From: Bacteroidetes bacterium ADurb.Bin174
Lineage (GTDB): Bacteria > Bacteroidota > Bacteroidia > Bacteroidales > Paludibacteraceae
Reading direction: 5' to 3'
Length of the DNA stretch: 64,000 nt
NCBI GenBank assembly: GCA_002070265.1
Contig: MWCX01000043.1
Coordinates: forward strand, 1-64,000
In this document: piece after piece, positions 17,101 through 25,608 of the stretch
Numbering within the stretch: position 1 is the first letter of the stretch
Layout of the letters: the number at the start of each line of letters is the position of its first letter
Position numbers and translations under genes: made by a program
Notes under the pieces: generated by a model
Seen by the model: the letters and a program-made list of their open reading frames with translations, nothing else
Told to the model about the DNA's origin: nothing
Database searches by the model: none

Positions 17101-18789
17101 ATGTCAAAGTTCGTAATTTATCAAGTTCTCCCTCGTTTATTTGGAAATAGCAATACTACCAACAAACCACATGGCAGTATTAACGAGAACGGTTGTGGAA
17201 AGTTCAATGATCTTACATCCAAAGTTTTAAAGGAAATAAAAGCTTTAGGTGTTACACATATATGGTACACAGGTATCATTGAACATGCCACACAAACTGA
17301 TTATTCAACTTATGATATTCGCAAAGATCATCCTGCGGTGGTAAAAGGAAAGGCAGGATCGCCTTATGCCATCAAGGATTATTATGATGTAGATCCGGAT
17401 TTAGCTGTGGATGTAGTCAATAGGATAGGGGAGTTTGAAGCATTGGTTGCGCGAACACACAAAGCCGGCATGAAGGTAATCATTGATTTTGTGCCTAATC
17501 ATGTGGCAAGAGAATATTACTCTGATGCTCGTCCCGAAGGTGTACAGGACTTGGGAGAAGAGGATGCAAAAGATAAAAGTTTTGCGCAAAACAACAATTT
17601 TTACTATTTACCGTATCAAAAATTCAGTCCTTCATTTGATGTTCAGGATTATGAAGAATATCCTGCTAAAGTAACTGGCAATGACCAATTTACAGCATCT
17701 CCGGACATCAATGATTGGTATGAAACGGTGAAGCTTAACTATGGAGTTGATTACTTAAATGATAAACGACAACATTTCGATCCCGTACCCGATACCTGGC
17801 ATAAAATGTTAGATATTCTGTTGTTTTGGGCTGAAAAAGAGGTGGATGGGTTCAGATGCGATATGGCAGAGATGGTGCCGGTTGAATTTTGGCAATGGGC
17901 GATCGCCTGTGTGAAAAAACAATATCCTGCTGTTATTTTTATTGCAGAAGTATATAATCCGCATGAATATCGTAATTATATCTTTACCGGAGGTTTTGAT
18001 TATCTGTATGATAAAGTAGGAATGTATGATTTGTTGCGCAATATTGTTTGCCATCAACATGCAGCATCTCAAATTACGCAAGCCTGGCAGGCATTGTCGG
18101 GTATAGAGGATTATATGCTGCACTTTTTAGAAAACCATGATGAACAGCGTATTGCATCGGATTTTTTTGCAGGAAATGCTTGGATTATCATTCCGGCATT
18201 GATTGTCTCGGCTACGTTGACCAAAGCACCTTTCATGCTGTATGCAGGACAGGAATTAGGCGAGCAAGGCATGGATACAGAGGGGTTTAGTGGGTTGGAT
18301 GGTCGTACTACCATATTTGATTATTGGGGAGTGAAAAGTTTGCAAGACTGGTCAAATAAAGGCAAGTTTGATGGTAAATTATTATCCGATGAGCAAAAAG
18401 CATTAAGAGCTTTATACAAGAAACTTTTGAATTTGTCTTTGAAAGAACCGGCTATTGCAAAAGGTAAAATGTATGATTTGCAGTATGCGAATTTCAATAA
18501 TCCGAGTTATGATACCAATAGACAATTTGCATATTTTCGTCAATATGGCAAAGATCTATTGTTGATTGTAGTTAATTTTGCCAGTTCTTCAACTGACATT
18601 TCAATTAATATTCCTCAAGGTGCTTTTGAATATTTGGTTTTGGCTTTATCGTCGAAAGTAGAAATGGAAGATTTAATGGATCAACAGTATCAGTTGTCTA
18701 CAATCTTATCTGCTGATAATCAGGTTGAACTTACTATACCTGCTCATTCAGGCAGAATATTAAAAATCAAAAACACACAAGAGTCATAA
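17101..18789 (+). CDS. GH13 alpha-amylase-family glycoside hydrolase
   Basis: 562 residues from ATG 17101 (ATG 17086 also possible); the first residues MSKFVIYQVLPRLFG are a typical barrel start. Conserved regions are present: VIIDFVPNHVA (region I), FRCDMAEM with nucleophile D254, FIAEVYNP with acid/base E283, and ENHDEQR with D347. A short all-beta domain closes the protein. There is no signal peptide, so it should act in the cytoplasm on glycogen or imported maltodextrins (inference). Frames upstream of 17086 run through the repeat and are not protein-like. The stop codon lies inside the downstream hairpin. Confidence 0.88.
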   Translation: MSKFVIYQVLPRLFGNSNTTNKPHGSINENGCGKFNDLTSKVLKEIKALGVTHIWYTGIIEHATQTDYSTYDIRKDHPAVVKGKAGSPYAIKDYYDVDPDLAVDVVNRIGEFEALVARTHKAGMKVIIDFVPNHVAREYYSDARPEGVQDLGEEDAKDKSFAQNNNFYYLPYQKFSPSFDVQDYEEYPAKVTGNDQFTASPDINDWYETVKLNYGVDYLNDKRQHFDPVPDTWHKMLDILLFWAEKEVDGFRCDMAEMVPVEFWQWAIACVKKQYPAVIFIAEVYNPHEYRNYIFTGGFDYLYDKVGMYDLLRNIVCHQHAASQITQAWQALSGIEDYMLHFLENHDEQRIASDFFAGNAWIIIPALIVSATLTKAPFMLYAGQELGEQGMDTEGFSGLDGRTTIFDYWGVKSLQDWSNKGKFDGKLLSDEQKALRALYKKLLNLSLKEPAIAKGKMYDLQYANFNNPSYDTNRQFAYFRQYGKDLLLIVVNFASSSTDISINIPQGAFEYLVLALSSKVEMEDLMDQQYQLSTILSADNQVELTIPAHSGRILKIKNTQES

Positions 18790-18816
18790 CAGCATACCTG
18801 TTATGACTCTTGTGTG
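18774..18816. terminator. 19-bp hairpin between convergent GH13 and exbD genes
   Basis: Perfect 19-bp stem (18774-18792 with 18798-18816), loop CATAC. The left arm contains the last codons and stop of the GH13 gene. It sits between convergent genes and has a T-rich flank on the minus-strand side, so it may stop transcription from both directions. Confidence 0.7.
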
Positions 18817-18834
18817 TAAAGATATTTTTGCAAT

Positions 18835-19305
18835 TTAGTAAGATTTTCGACTCAATGCCTGATAGTTTATTTTCAATGCATATGCTCGTCGCAGCGCTTG
18901 TTTGATATCAGTAATGATACCCATTTTTGTGTTTTTGTCAGCATTGATAGAGACAGTCATCAAGTTTTGATCTTCTTCCTTCATGGCTGTACGTTCGTTG
19001 GTGATAAAAGTTTCGATTTCGTTTACATCCGCAAACTGATCATTTAACTGGATACGGGTTGCCGATCCAAACTGGTCTCTAAACTCTTTCATAGGTTCCC
19101 CTACGTAAATATAACGAACCAAGGATTTGTTTTCAAGTTTTTGAAGTTCACTTGCAGCAGGAGGTAAAATCCTCACTTTGTAAGTTACTTCCTTCATGGT
19201 TGTAACAGCCATAAAAAAGAACAATAACATAAAAATGATGTCCGGTAAAGACGAGGTGCTCAATTCAGGCATGCCTTTTTTTTCTGATTTTCTAATTGTT
19301 GCCAT
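18835..19305 (-). CDS. exbD: ExbD/TolR-family protein (second copy)
   Basis: 156 residues. Short cytoplasmic N-terminus, one membrane helix beginning STSSLPDIIFMLLFFFMAVTT with the conserved membrane Asp (LPDIIF), then a periplasmic domain. It should form the proton-channel complex with the ExbB encoded in the same operon and energise an outer-membrane process. Its start overlaps the stop of the upstream exbD by one base (TAATG), so translation is coupled. Confidence 0.88.
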   Translation of the reverse strand: MATIRKSEKKGMPELSTSSLPDIIFMLLFFFMAVTTMKEVTYKVRILPPAASELQKLENKSLVRYIYVGEPMKEFRDQFGSATRIQLNDQFADVNEIETFITNERTAMKEEDQNLMTVSINADKNTKMGIITDIKQALRRAYALKINYQALSRKSY

Positions 19306-19886
19306 TAATTGGATCCTCCATAATTTTTAGGTTCTGCCTCAGATATTTTTTGAGGAAAAACTGATTGGACGTCTTTTTGTTGTTTTTCTTCTAAATCTTC
19401 GTATTTCTTACCGAATTTAAGTTCCGACAATTCATTACGCAATTCGTTATAAGCAGCAACTAATTCGTTCTGCACATCAATATAGGCTTGATATTGCGTG
19501 TCCACGTCATTTTGAACAGAGATAACATGATCACGCGTATATTCTATAACGCCCAGTGTTTCAAATTCTTTAGCTACTTTCTCCGGAAGATGAATATCGT
19601 TATGTTCATTTGCAATAAACTCCTTTGCTTTCTCTTTTAAATCACGAATATCCATTTCTTCTCCCTGCACCAATAATTGATTTAAACTATTGACTTTTAC
19701 CACGAAGATATTTCTTTTTTTAATATCCACATCTTGTGGCTTTTGATCGGGTGGCAGTGGAGGAGGAAGACGTCTTGTCAACCCCATACTGGTATTCATA
19801 GATGTAGTAACGAGAAAGAAAATTAATAGGAGGAACGATATATCGGCCATCGAACTCGCATTAATTTGATCTAATTTTCTAGCCAT
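19305..19886 (-). CDS. exbD: ExbD/TolR-family protein with extended periplasmic part
   Basis: 193 residues. The N-terminus RKLDQINASSMADISFLLLIFFLVTTSM carries the channel Asp (MADISF) in the single membrane helix. After the usual ExbD periplasmic segment there is a ~70-residue extension rich in charged heptads (TQYQAYIDVQNELVAAYNEL, then further E/K-rich helix), probably coiled coil. Extended ExbDs paired with a standard one occur in Bacteroidetes operons of this type. It likely differs from its partner in what it contacts in the periplasm (inference). Confidence 0.87.
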   Translation of the reverse strand: MARKLDQINASSMADISFLLLIFFLVTTSMNTSMGLTRRLPPPLPPDQKPQDVDIKKRNIFVVKVNSLNQLLVQGEEMDIRDLKEKAKEFIANEHNDIHLPEKVAKEFETLGVIEYTRDHVISVQNDVDTQYQAYIDVQNELVAAYNELRNELSELKFGKKYEDLEEKQQKDVQSVFPQKISEAEPKNYGGSN

Positions 19887-19908
19887 TCTATTGTGTTATT
19901 ATTTTATT

Positions 19909-20382
19909 TTATTTAAATGCAGTGTAAATTTTAGAGCCGATAATTGATAAAATTACCAGAGCAAGTAAGATGTATGTTGAATAGATAAACATATCGGTCA
20001 CTTGTGCCCAAATACCTTCATTTTGAGTTCCTTCATATCCTATGATATCCATTCTTTCACCACTCCCCATAAAGAAAGATACGATAAAGATTCCAATAAA
20101 AAGAAGTACGGGAATTACAGCTTTGAGTGCAGACTTAGGATTACTGAGGGACGATTTTGTAAACTTAAATAGAGCCGCTGCAATGGCTACTACTATTGCA
20201 GTGGCAAATAATACATATATCCATAAGAAAGTTACGTCCGTTAGGAGCGGAACATGCATTGCTTCTCCGGCAGTACTATCTATAGTGCCCGTTCCCTGTC
20301 CTATTGTTGCATAAAATGCAATCAACATTAAGAAGGAAATAACTACTATAGATATTCCAAATATTTTGACTGTTTTCAACAT
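19909..20382 (-). CDS. Conserved four-helix membrane protein of the ExbB/ExbD operon
   Basis: 157 residues with four hydrophobic segments (about 9-28, 50-72, 88-106, 133-153) and short loops. I do not recognise a named family with certainty, but a protein of this kind between exbB and the exbD pair is a recurrent Bacteroidetes arrangement. It follows exbB by 7 bp and precedes exbD by 22 bp, so it is almost certainly cotranscribed and may be an accessory part of the motor complex. Confidence 0.7.
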   Translation of the reverse strand: MLKTVKIFGISIVVISFLMLIAFYATIGQGTGTIDSTAGEAMHVPLLTDVTFLWIYVLFATAIVVAIAAALFKFTKSSLSNPKSALKAVIPVLLFIGIFIVSFFMGSGERMDIIGYEGTQNEGIWAQVTDMFIYSTYILLALVILSIIGSKIYTAFK

Positions 20383-20389
20383 AATTTAT

Positions 20390-21175
20390 TTATTTAGAGC
20401 GTTTAACTACAATATCCATCAATGAAATCGAAGCATCTTCCATATCATTAGTAAGCCCCTCAATGATTGTTAATATATAGTTGTAAAATACTTGCAGAAT
20501 CATGGCCACTATCAAACCGAATACTGTTGTAAGAAGGGCAACCTTGATACCTCCTGCAACCACTGTTGCTGAAATATCACCTACCTGCTGGATTTTATCA
20601 AAAGCCTGAATCATCCCGATAACTGTTCCCAAGAACCCTAAGGAAGGAGAAAGTGCGATAAACAAGGAAATCCATGTTAAGTTCTTTTCCAACAAACCTA
20701 ACTGAACACCGCCATAAGAAGCTATTGACTTTTCAACTACCTCAATACCTTCACTGTAACGGGAAAGACCTTGATAGAAGATGGATGCTACCGGTCCGCG
20801 TGTGTTGCGGCACACTTCCATAGCTGCTTCAATACCACCTGCTTCCCAGCTTTCGTCAACGCTTTTCAACAGTTTTTCTGTGTTGGTTGAAGATAAACTT
20901 AAATAAATGATTCTTTCGATGCTCAAAGCTAAACCTAAAATTAAAGCAAATGCGATGGGAGCCATCCACAAAGCGTCTCCTTCAATAAATTTTTGTTTCA
21001 ATGCCTTATGCATACCCATCTCTTCTACAACCTCCGGAGTGGTTGTTTCGACAACTTCAGTAACTGTTGTATCCGTTGCTTCTGCCTGAATACTTTCTTC
21101 CTGAGCAATCACTTGTAGTGTTATACCAAAAGTGAAAAGTGTCACCATTGAAAAAATTGCAAATACCTTTTTCAT
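20390..21175 (-). CDS. exbB: ExbB/TolQ/MotA-family proton channel
   Basis: 261 residues. A signal-like N-terminal helix ends near AQ, followed by an acidic E/T-rich linker, then three membrane helices of the TolQ/ExbB fold with the conserved LGLLGTVxGM-like segment (LGFLGTVIGMIQAF) and the VVAGGIKVALLTTVFGL helix. It forms the pentameric proton channel that, with ExbD, drives TonB-type energy transfer to outer-membrane receptors. First gene of a four-gene operon. No tonB gene follows, so the force-transducing partner is elsewhere or different. Confidence 0.92.
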   Translation of the reverse strand: MKKVFAIFSMVTLFTFGITLQVIAQEESIQAEATDTTVTEVVETTTPEVVEEMGMHKALKQKFIEGDALWMAPIAFALILGLALSIERIIYLSLSSTNTEKLLKSVDESWEAGGIEAAMEVCRNTRGPVASIFYQGLSRYSEGIEVVEKSIASYGGVQLGLLEKNLTWISLFIALSPSLGFLGTVIGMIQAFDKIQQVGDISATVVAGGIKVALLTTVFGLIVAMILQVFYNYILTIIEGLTNDMEDASISLMDIVVKRSK

Positions 21176-21266
21176 TTTACTTTTTGTTTTGAATTTGTGT
21201 TTTTGTTTTTGTAATTATTTTTGTGATTATATATCTCAAGTTGTGTTTGTATCATCTTTATTGGTG

Positions 21267-21351
21267 CGGAGAGGAAGAGATTCGAACTCTCGATACGTTT
21301 CCGTATATACGCTTTCCAGGCGCACCTCTTCAACCACTCGAGCACCTCTCC
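21267..21351 (-). tRNA. serT: tRNA-Ser (anticodon GGA)
   Basis: 85 nt. Acceptor stem GGAGAGG/CCTCTCC, anticodon stem TGCGC/GCGTA with loop CTGGAAA (anticodon GGA), a long variable arm (class II) and T arm with loop TTCGAAT. Discriminator G; CCA is not encoded directly after it. It lies between exbB and tatD. Confidence 0.95.
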
Positions 21352-21449
21352 TGTTTCGCGGCGCAAGTTAGTAAAAAATTATGATATACAAGTAAAAAAG
21401 AACAAAATTTATAACTCAAATAAAGTTTTTTGTGAAACATATGCAGGAT

Positions 21450-22229
21450 TTATTCTGAGATTTTAAAAAAGTTAAACAAACGAAGTGCATTACCTGTTGT
21501 TTGTTTAACAACATCTTCATAAGAAATTGAATATAAATCAGCTAAAAATTCTGCCGTATGTGTTAAATATGCACTTTCATTTCTTTTACCCCTAAACGGG
21601 ACCGGGGTCAAATAAGGGGCATCTGTTTCCAACACAATGTGCCTGATGTCTATCCGGCGCAACACATCACTTAATCCTGAGTTTTTAAAAGTTACTATGC
21701 CGTTAATCCCCAATAGGAAACCCCCGAATGATAGAATTTCATGTGCTTCTTCCACACTGCCTCCGAAACTGTGAAACACCCCTTTCAAACCGCTGTTTTT
21801 ATAGGGCGACAAGGCTTCCATAATTTCGCGATGCGATTCTCTAACGTGAATAATAACCGGTTTATTGTATTCCAACGACCATTCAATCTGCTGCTTGAAA
21901 GCTTTAATTTGCTCTGTTTTATGGGTAGTATCCCAGTACAAATCAATGCCAATTTCTCCTATGGCTATATAATCTCTGCTCTGTAATTCGGCATGCACAA
22001 TCGACAGCTCATCTTTGTAATTTGCTTTTACACTTGTAGGATGTACACCGATGGAAACATGACAAAAATCCGGATAGGCCGCTTCCAGATCATGCATAGC
22101 TTGTATGGTGCTGCTATCTATATTGGGAAGAATGATTTTCCGAACACCGGCATCTTTAGCCCGTTGAATGACCTCCCGGCGATCGAAATCAAAATCTTCA
22201 AGGTATATGTGTGCATGCGTATCTATCAT
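21450..22229 (-). CDS. tatD: TatD-family metal-dependent hydrolase
   Basis: 259 residues, normal length. Metal ligands are in MIDTHAHIYLEDFD, GEIGIDLYWD, IIHVRE, GVFHSFGG and LETDAPYL. The family comprises cytoplasmic 3'-5' DNases/deacylase-like enzymes of the amidohydrolase fold, involved in DNA quality control. It is the last gene of a C69 peptidase-guaA-tatD operon, starting 12 bp after the guaA stop. The physiological substrate is not certain for most members. Confidence 0.92.
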   Translation of the reverse strand: MIDTHAHIYLEDFDFDRREVIQRAKDAGVRKIILPNIDSSTIQAMHDLEAAYPDFCHVSIGVHPTSVKANYKDELSIVHAELQSRDYIAIGEIGIDLYWDTTHKTEQIKAFKQQIEWSLEYNKPVIIHVRESHREIMEALSPYKNSGLKGVFHSFGGSVEEAHEILSFGGFLLGINGIVTFKNSGLSDVLRRIDIRHIVLETDAPYLTPVPFRGKRNESAYLTHTAEFLADLYSISYEDVVKQTTGNALRLFNFFKISE

Positions 22230-22241
22230 TTGTTCTGAGCC

Positions 22242-23762
22242 TTATTCCCACTCGATAGTTGCCGGTGGCTTCGAACTGATGTCGTAAACAACCCTGTTGA
22301 CCCCTTCTACTTGTTGGATAATATCGTTGGAGATTTTTGCTAAGAATTCGTAAGGAAGCTGTGCCCAATCTGCTGTCATGGCATCAACGGAAGTAACAGC
22401 CCGTAGCGCGACAGCATTTTCGTAAGTTCTGCTACCTTCTTTTACGCCTACCGATTGTACAGGAAGTAGGATAGCACCGGCTTGCCACACTTTATTGTAC
22501 AAATTCCACTCTCGCAGTCCATTGACAAAAATATGATCTGCCTCCTGAAGCAATTTTACTTTCTCCGGCGTGATATCACCAAGGATACGAACTGCCAATC
22601 CCGGACCCGGAAAGGGATGACGTTTAATCAAATGGCTCATCATGCCCAATTCCTTTCCTATCTTACGAACCTCATCTTTAAAAAGCAAACGCAGGGGTTC
22701 GCAAAGTTTCAGATTCATCTTTTCTGGTAATCCGCCTACGTTGTGATGTGATTTTACGCCTTTACCAATCACAGAAAGAGATTCGATAATATCGGGATAA
22801 ATGGTGCCCTGTGCCAACCACTTCACCCCATTAATTTTATGTGCCTCTTGTTCAAATATGTCGATGAATGCCGCACCTATAATCTTACGCTTTTGTTCCG
22901 GTTCACTTACACCTTTCAATAATTTATAAAAATACGCTTTTGCATCTACTCCAATCACATTCAAACCAAGATGCTTATAATCTTCCAATACTTGCTCAAA
23001 TTCATTTTTGCGAAGTAATCCGTGATCAACAAAAATGCAACTTAGATTTCGACCGATGGCTTTGTGTAAAAGTACGGCAGTTACAGAAGAATCAACGCCA
23101 CCTGATAAGCCTAACACAACCTTATCATCGCCTAATTGAGTCTTTAAGTTCTCAATGGTGGATTGTATAAATGAAGTGGGAGTCCAATTGCGTTTGCAAC
23201 CGCAGATACTTAGGAAATTATCTAAAATTAATGTACCTTCGAGTGTACGTACATCTTCCGGGAGGTATAATACACCCCAGGTTTTCTCGTCTTTTATTTT
23301 GAAAACAGCCAACTCATTATCTGCCGTTATGGCAACCGGCTGTATGTCTTTTGACAATTGTATGACGGTTTCTCCTTTTGCCATCCAAACCTGTGAATCG
23401 GATTGTAAACCTTGTAGCAATTTATCTTTTGCATCTGTTGATGCTAAGTTTGTTTGAGCGTATGTTCTGAAAGCATCATAATGTATCTTAGCACTTTCAC
23501 CGGCAGCCAGCAATTGAGCGCCGTATCCTATACCCAATAAAGGGAATTGACCTTTAATGGAGGATAAATCAATTTTAAAAACCGATTGATCGGTTATTGC
23601 CGGTGCTACATCTGAAAGAATGACACCCTTTACACCGTTCATTTCCTTAGGAAGCTTGTTGAAAGGTACGATTTCGCAATATTCTTTCAGTTCCCGCAAT
23701 CTTCTTCCGATAAGTTGCGTGGTAGGAGAACCGAAATCCAAAATAAGTATTTTTTCCTGCAT
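22242..23762 (-). CDS. guaA: GMP synthase with a degenerate glutaminase domain
   Basis: 506 residues. The ATP-pyrophosphatase half is complete: [22 protein letters not shown], the [15 protein letters not shown] motif and the C-terminal KPPATIEWE. It converts XMP to GMP. The N-terminal class I glutaminase domain is recognisable (ILDFGS...TQLIGRR) but its catalytic residues are gone: the nucleophile elbow reads GIGYGAQ with G79 (codon GGA at 23526-23528) instead of Cys; the catalytic His-Glu pair HPE reads LPE (L167, E169); VWMSHGD reads VWMAKGE; and the SGGP-like oxyanion loop reads SDVAP. Prediction: it cannot hydrolyse glutamine and works with ammonia. It starts 4 bp after the C69 peptidase stop. 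Confidence 0.95.
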   Translation of the reverse strand: MQEKILILDFGSPTTQLIGRRLRELKEYCEIVPFNKLPKEMNGVKGVILSDVAPAITDQSVFKIDLSSIKGQFPLLGIGYGAQLLAAGESAKIHYDAFRTYAQTNLASTDAKDKLLQGLQSDSQVWMAKGETVIQLSKDIQPVAITADNELAVFKIKDEKTWGVLYLPEDVRTLEGTLILDNFLSICGCKRNWTPTSFIQSTIENLKTQLGDDKVVLGLSGGVDSSVTAVLLHKAIGRNLSCIFVDHGLLRKNEFEQVLEDYKHLGLNVIGVDAKAYFYKLLKGVSEPEQKRKIIGAAFIDIFEQEAHKINGVKWLAQGTIYPDIIESLSVIGKGVKSHHNVGGLPEKMNLKLCEPLRLLFKDEVRKIGKELGMMSHLIKRHPFPGPGLAVRILGDITPEKVKLLQEADHIFVNGLREWNLYNKVWQAGAILLPVQSVGVKEGSRTYENAVALRAVTSVDAMTADWAQLPYEFLAKISNDIIQQVEGVNRVVYDISSKPPATIEWE

Positions 23763-23766
23763 ATTA

Positions 23767-25446
23767 TTATTTAGTTTCTTTATTGTTTTCTAATTTCTCC
23801 ATGGAAATTCGACTGTCCATTTCTGCTTGTGACTTGGCTCTTAATCCGGGATTTTCTTGAATCATTTGCCTCAAATAGGCTTCGGGATAACCCGGGCGTA
23901 TCACTTCCAACGGGATTTTCTTTTCATTTTGTGCAAATTTACCGTTATTTTCTTTTTTTATTACCCCGTCTAAATATTTAACCAATAGAAATTCATCTAA
24001 CTTTTTCCAGGATGCAATCACATTTGCGGCCTGGGTATGACTGAAGTTGGTCAAAAACCTGCGGGCATCTTCTACCGGCATGCCTATTACAGCCTTATCA
24101 ATGCTGGGTATCAAAGTATGAAAACTTGTTTCCCAGTATTCCTGTACTTTTTTAATGTCAGGCATGACCATAGAATATCTTGGATAGGCAAAATTTGAAA
24201 CACGGTTGAAAACCCAAAATGCTGAAGTTGATGAATATTCCAACAGATTGCCATTATCCTCATCAAAACACTCCGGAACGCTGTTGATGCCACTATACAT
24301 GGGTACATATACAGAAGAAGCTGCATCATCCACGCTAAACCACAAAATACCTCCCACATGAGGCGGCAACCAATTACGCATTTGGGCAACAAACGAAAAA
24401 CCTGTTTGTTGGGTAGCAATCGGCCGTTCGTGATAATATTCTACTCCGTCAACCTTAAAACTGAGCGGACTTATTCTTAATTTCGAACCGTACACACCTG
24501 CTCCGAATCCTTTGGTAATATCTAATTCAGTGCCTTCATACTGGTCGCGCATAAAAGCTTGCATATCTTGTATGCTTATTTTTTTTACAGGTTTAATCCA
24601 TAAGGGCATGCGTTCCACCGTTTCTCCTTTGATATATGTGATGTATTTTTCCATTTCAGGGTTGTTTTGGCGGAAGAAGCTCCACACCCTTGCTTCACAA
24701 GCTCTCAGAGCACCATAATCAAGCGGGGCATAAGTGTCGGAAAAACTGAAATCTTTATTTCTGCCTCTAAAATAACCCTTTTCTCGTGCAAATGCTATGA
24801 CATCCACTGAATACAAACAATTGGTCTTGTCATCAAGGGGGAATGTAGTGATGCGCGCCTGATTCGCGTGCGCCGTGATGCAATCATCCGGAATGCGTTG
24901 AGCCACCCAAACCGCCCCTTTGTTTCTGGGTCCTTTCCCTATCATCTCCATCACCCACACCTCATTGGGATCAGCTATGGAAAAAGACTCCCCGGAACTG
25001 TAATATCCGTATTCTTCTACCAAAGAGGTCATGACGCGAATGGCTTCTCGGGCCGAGCGGGCACGTTGCAAGGTGATGTACATTAAGTTACCATAGTCGA
25101 GGATGCCGGTGCTATCCTGCAATTCCTCTCTGCCTCCAAATGTGCTCTCTGCAATAGAAACCTGATGCTCATTCATGTTGCCGATTACAGCATAGGTATT
25201 TTCAACTTGTTTGATTTTTCCAAGATATTCACCCGTATCCCATTCATAGATATCCAACATGGAACCCGGGGGATAAGTACGAGCCGGATAATGGTATAAT
25301 GCGCCGTATAACATGTAGGAATCTGCCGCATAGGTAATCATAGTCGAACCGTCAATGGTGGCTGATTTACCTGCCAGCAGATTGGTACAGGCAAAAACCC
25401 GGAAAAAAGAAAAAACAATGATGAAAAAAGTAACGAAAAATCTCAT
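23767..25446 (-). CDS. C69-family (PepD-like) dipeptidase, exported
   Basis: 559 residues from the ATG at 25446; an in-frame start at 25497 would add 17 residues ahead of the signal sequence. The signal peptide [19 protein letters not shown] is followed directly by C20 ([15 protein letters not shown]), the N-terminal nucleophile of this Ntn-hydrolase family, freed when the signal is cut. [14 protein letters not shown] and [18 protein letters not shown] are conserved blocks. It should be a periplasmic or surface dipeptidase that finishes peptide digestion, in keeping with protein fermentation. It leads the operon with guaA and tatD; the functional link to GMP synthesis is not obvious. Confidence 0.87.
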   Translation of the reverse strand: MRFFVTFFIIVFSFFRVFACTNLLAGKSATIDGSTMITYAADSYMLYGALYHYPARTYPPGSMLDIYEWDTGEYLGKIKQVENTYAVIGNMNEHQVSIAESTFGGREELQDSTGILDYGNLMYITLQRARSAREAIRVMTSLVEEYGYYSSGESFSIADPNEVWVMEMIGKGPRNKGAVWVAQRIPDDCITAHANQARITTFPLDDKTNCLYSVDVIAFAREKGYFRGRNKDFSFSDTYAPLDYGALRACEARVWSFFRQNNPEMEKYITYIKGETVERMPLWIKPVKKISIQDMQAFMRDQYEGTELDITKGFGAGVYGSKLRISPLSFKVDGVEYYHERPIATQQTGFSFVAQMRNWLPPHVGGILWFSVDDAASSVYVPMYSGINSVPECFDEDNGNLLEYSSTSAFWVFNRVSNFAYPRYSMVMPDIKKVQEYWETSFHTLIPSIDKAVIGMPVEDARRFLTNFSHTQAANVIASWKKLDEFLLVKYLDGVIKKENNGKFAQNEKKIPLEVIRPGYPEAYLRQMIQENPGLRAKSQAEMDSRISMEKLENNKETK

Positions 25447-25575
25447 ACAGATAGCAACCTTATGGACTATTTGATAAACGGCGAACAAAGGTAGCATAAA
25501 GTTTTATTTTTGGAAAATTATTATTTGGGAAAGAAATTTACACCACCCACATCATTCTTTTTTAATATAAATACC

Positions 25576-25583
25576 TAACTTTG
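25576..25583 (+). promoter_or_regulatory. -7 element of the TonB receptor gene
   Basis: TAACTTTG, matching TAnnTTTG, 26 bp before the ATG. No convincing -33 TTG was seen. No Fur-type box was recognised. Confidence 0.5.
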
Positions 25584-25608
25584 CAAACTATTCAATATCA
25601 AAAATCAA

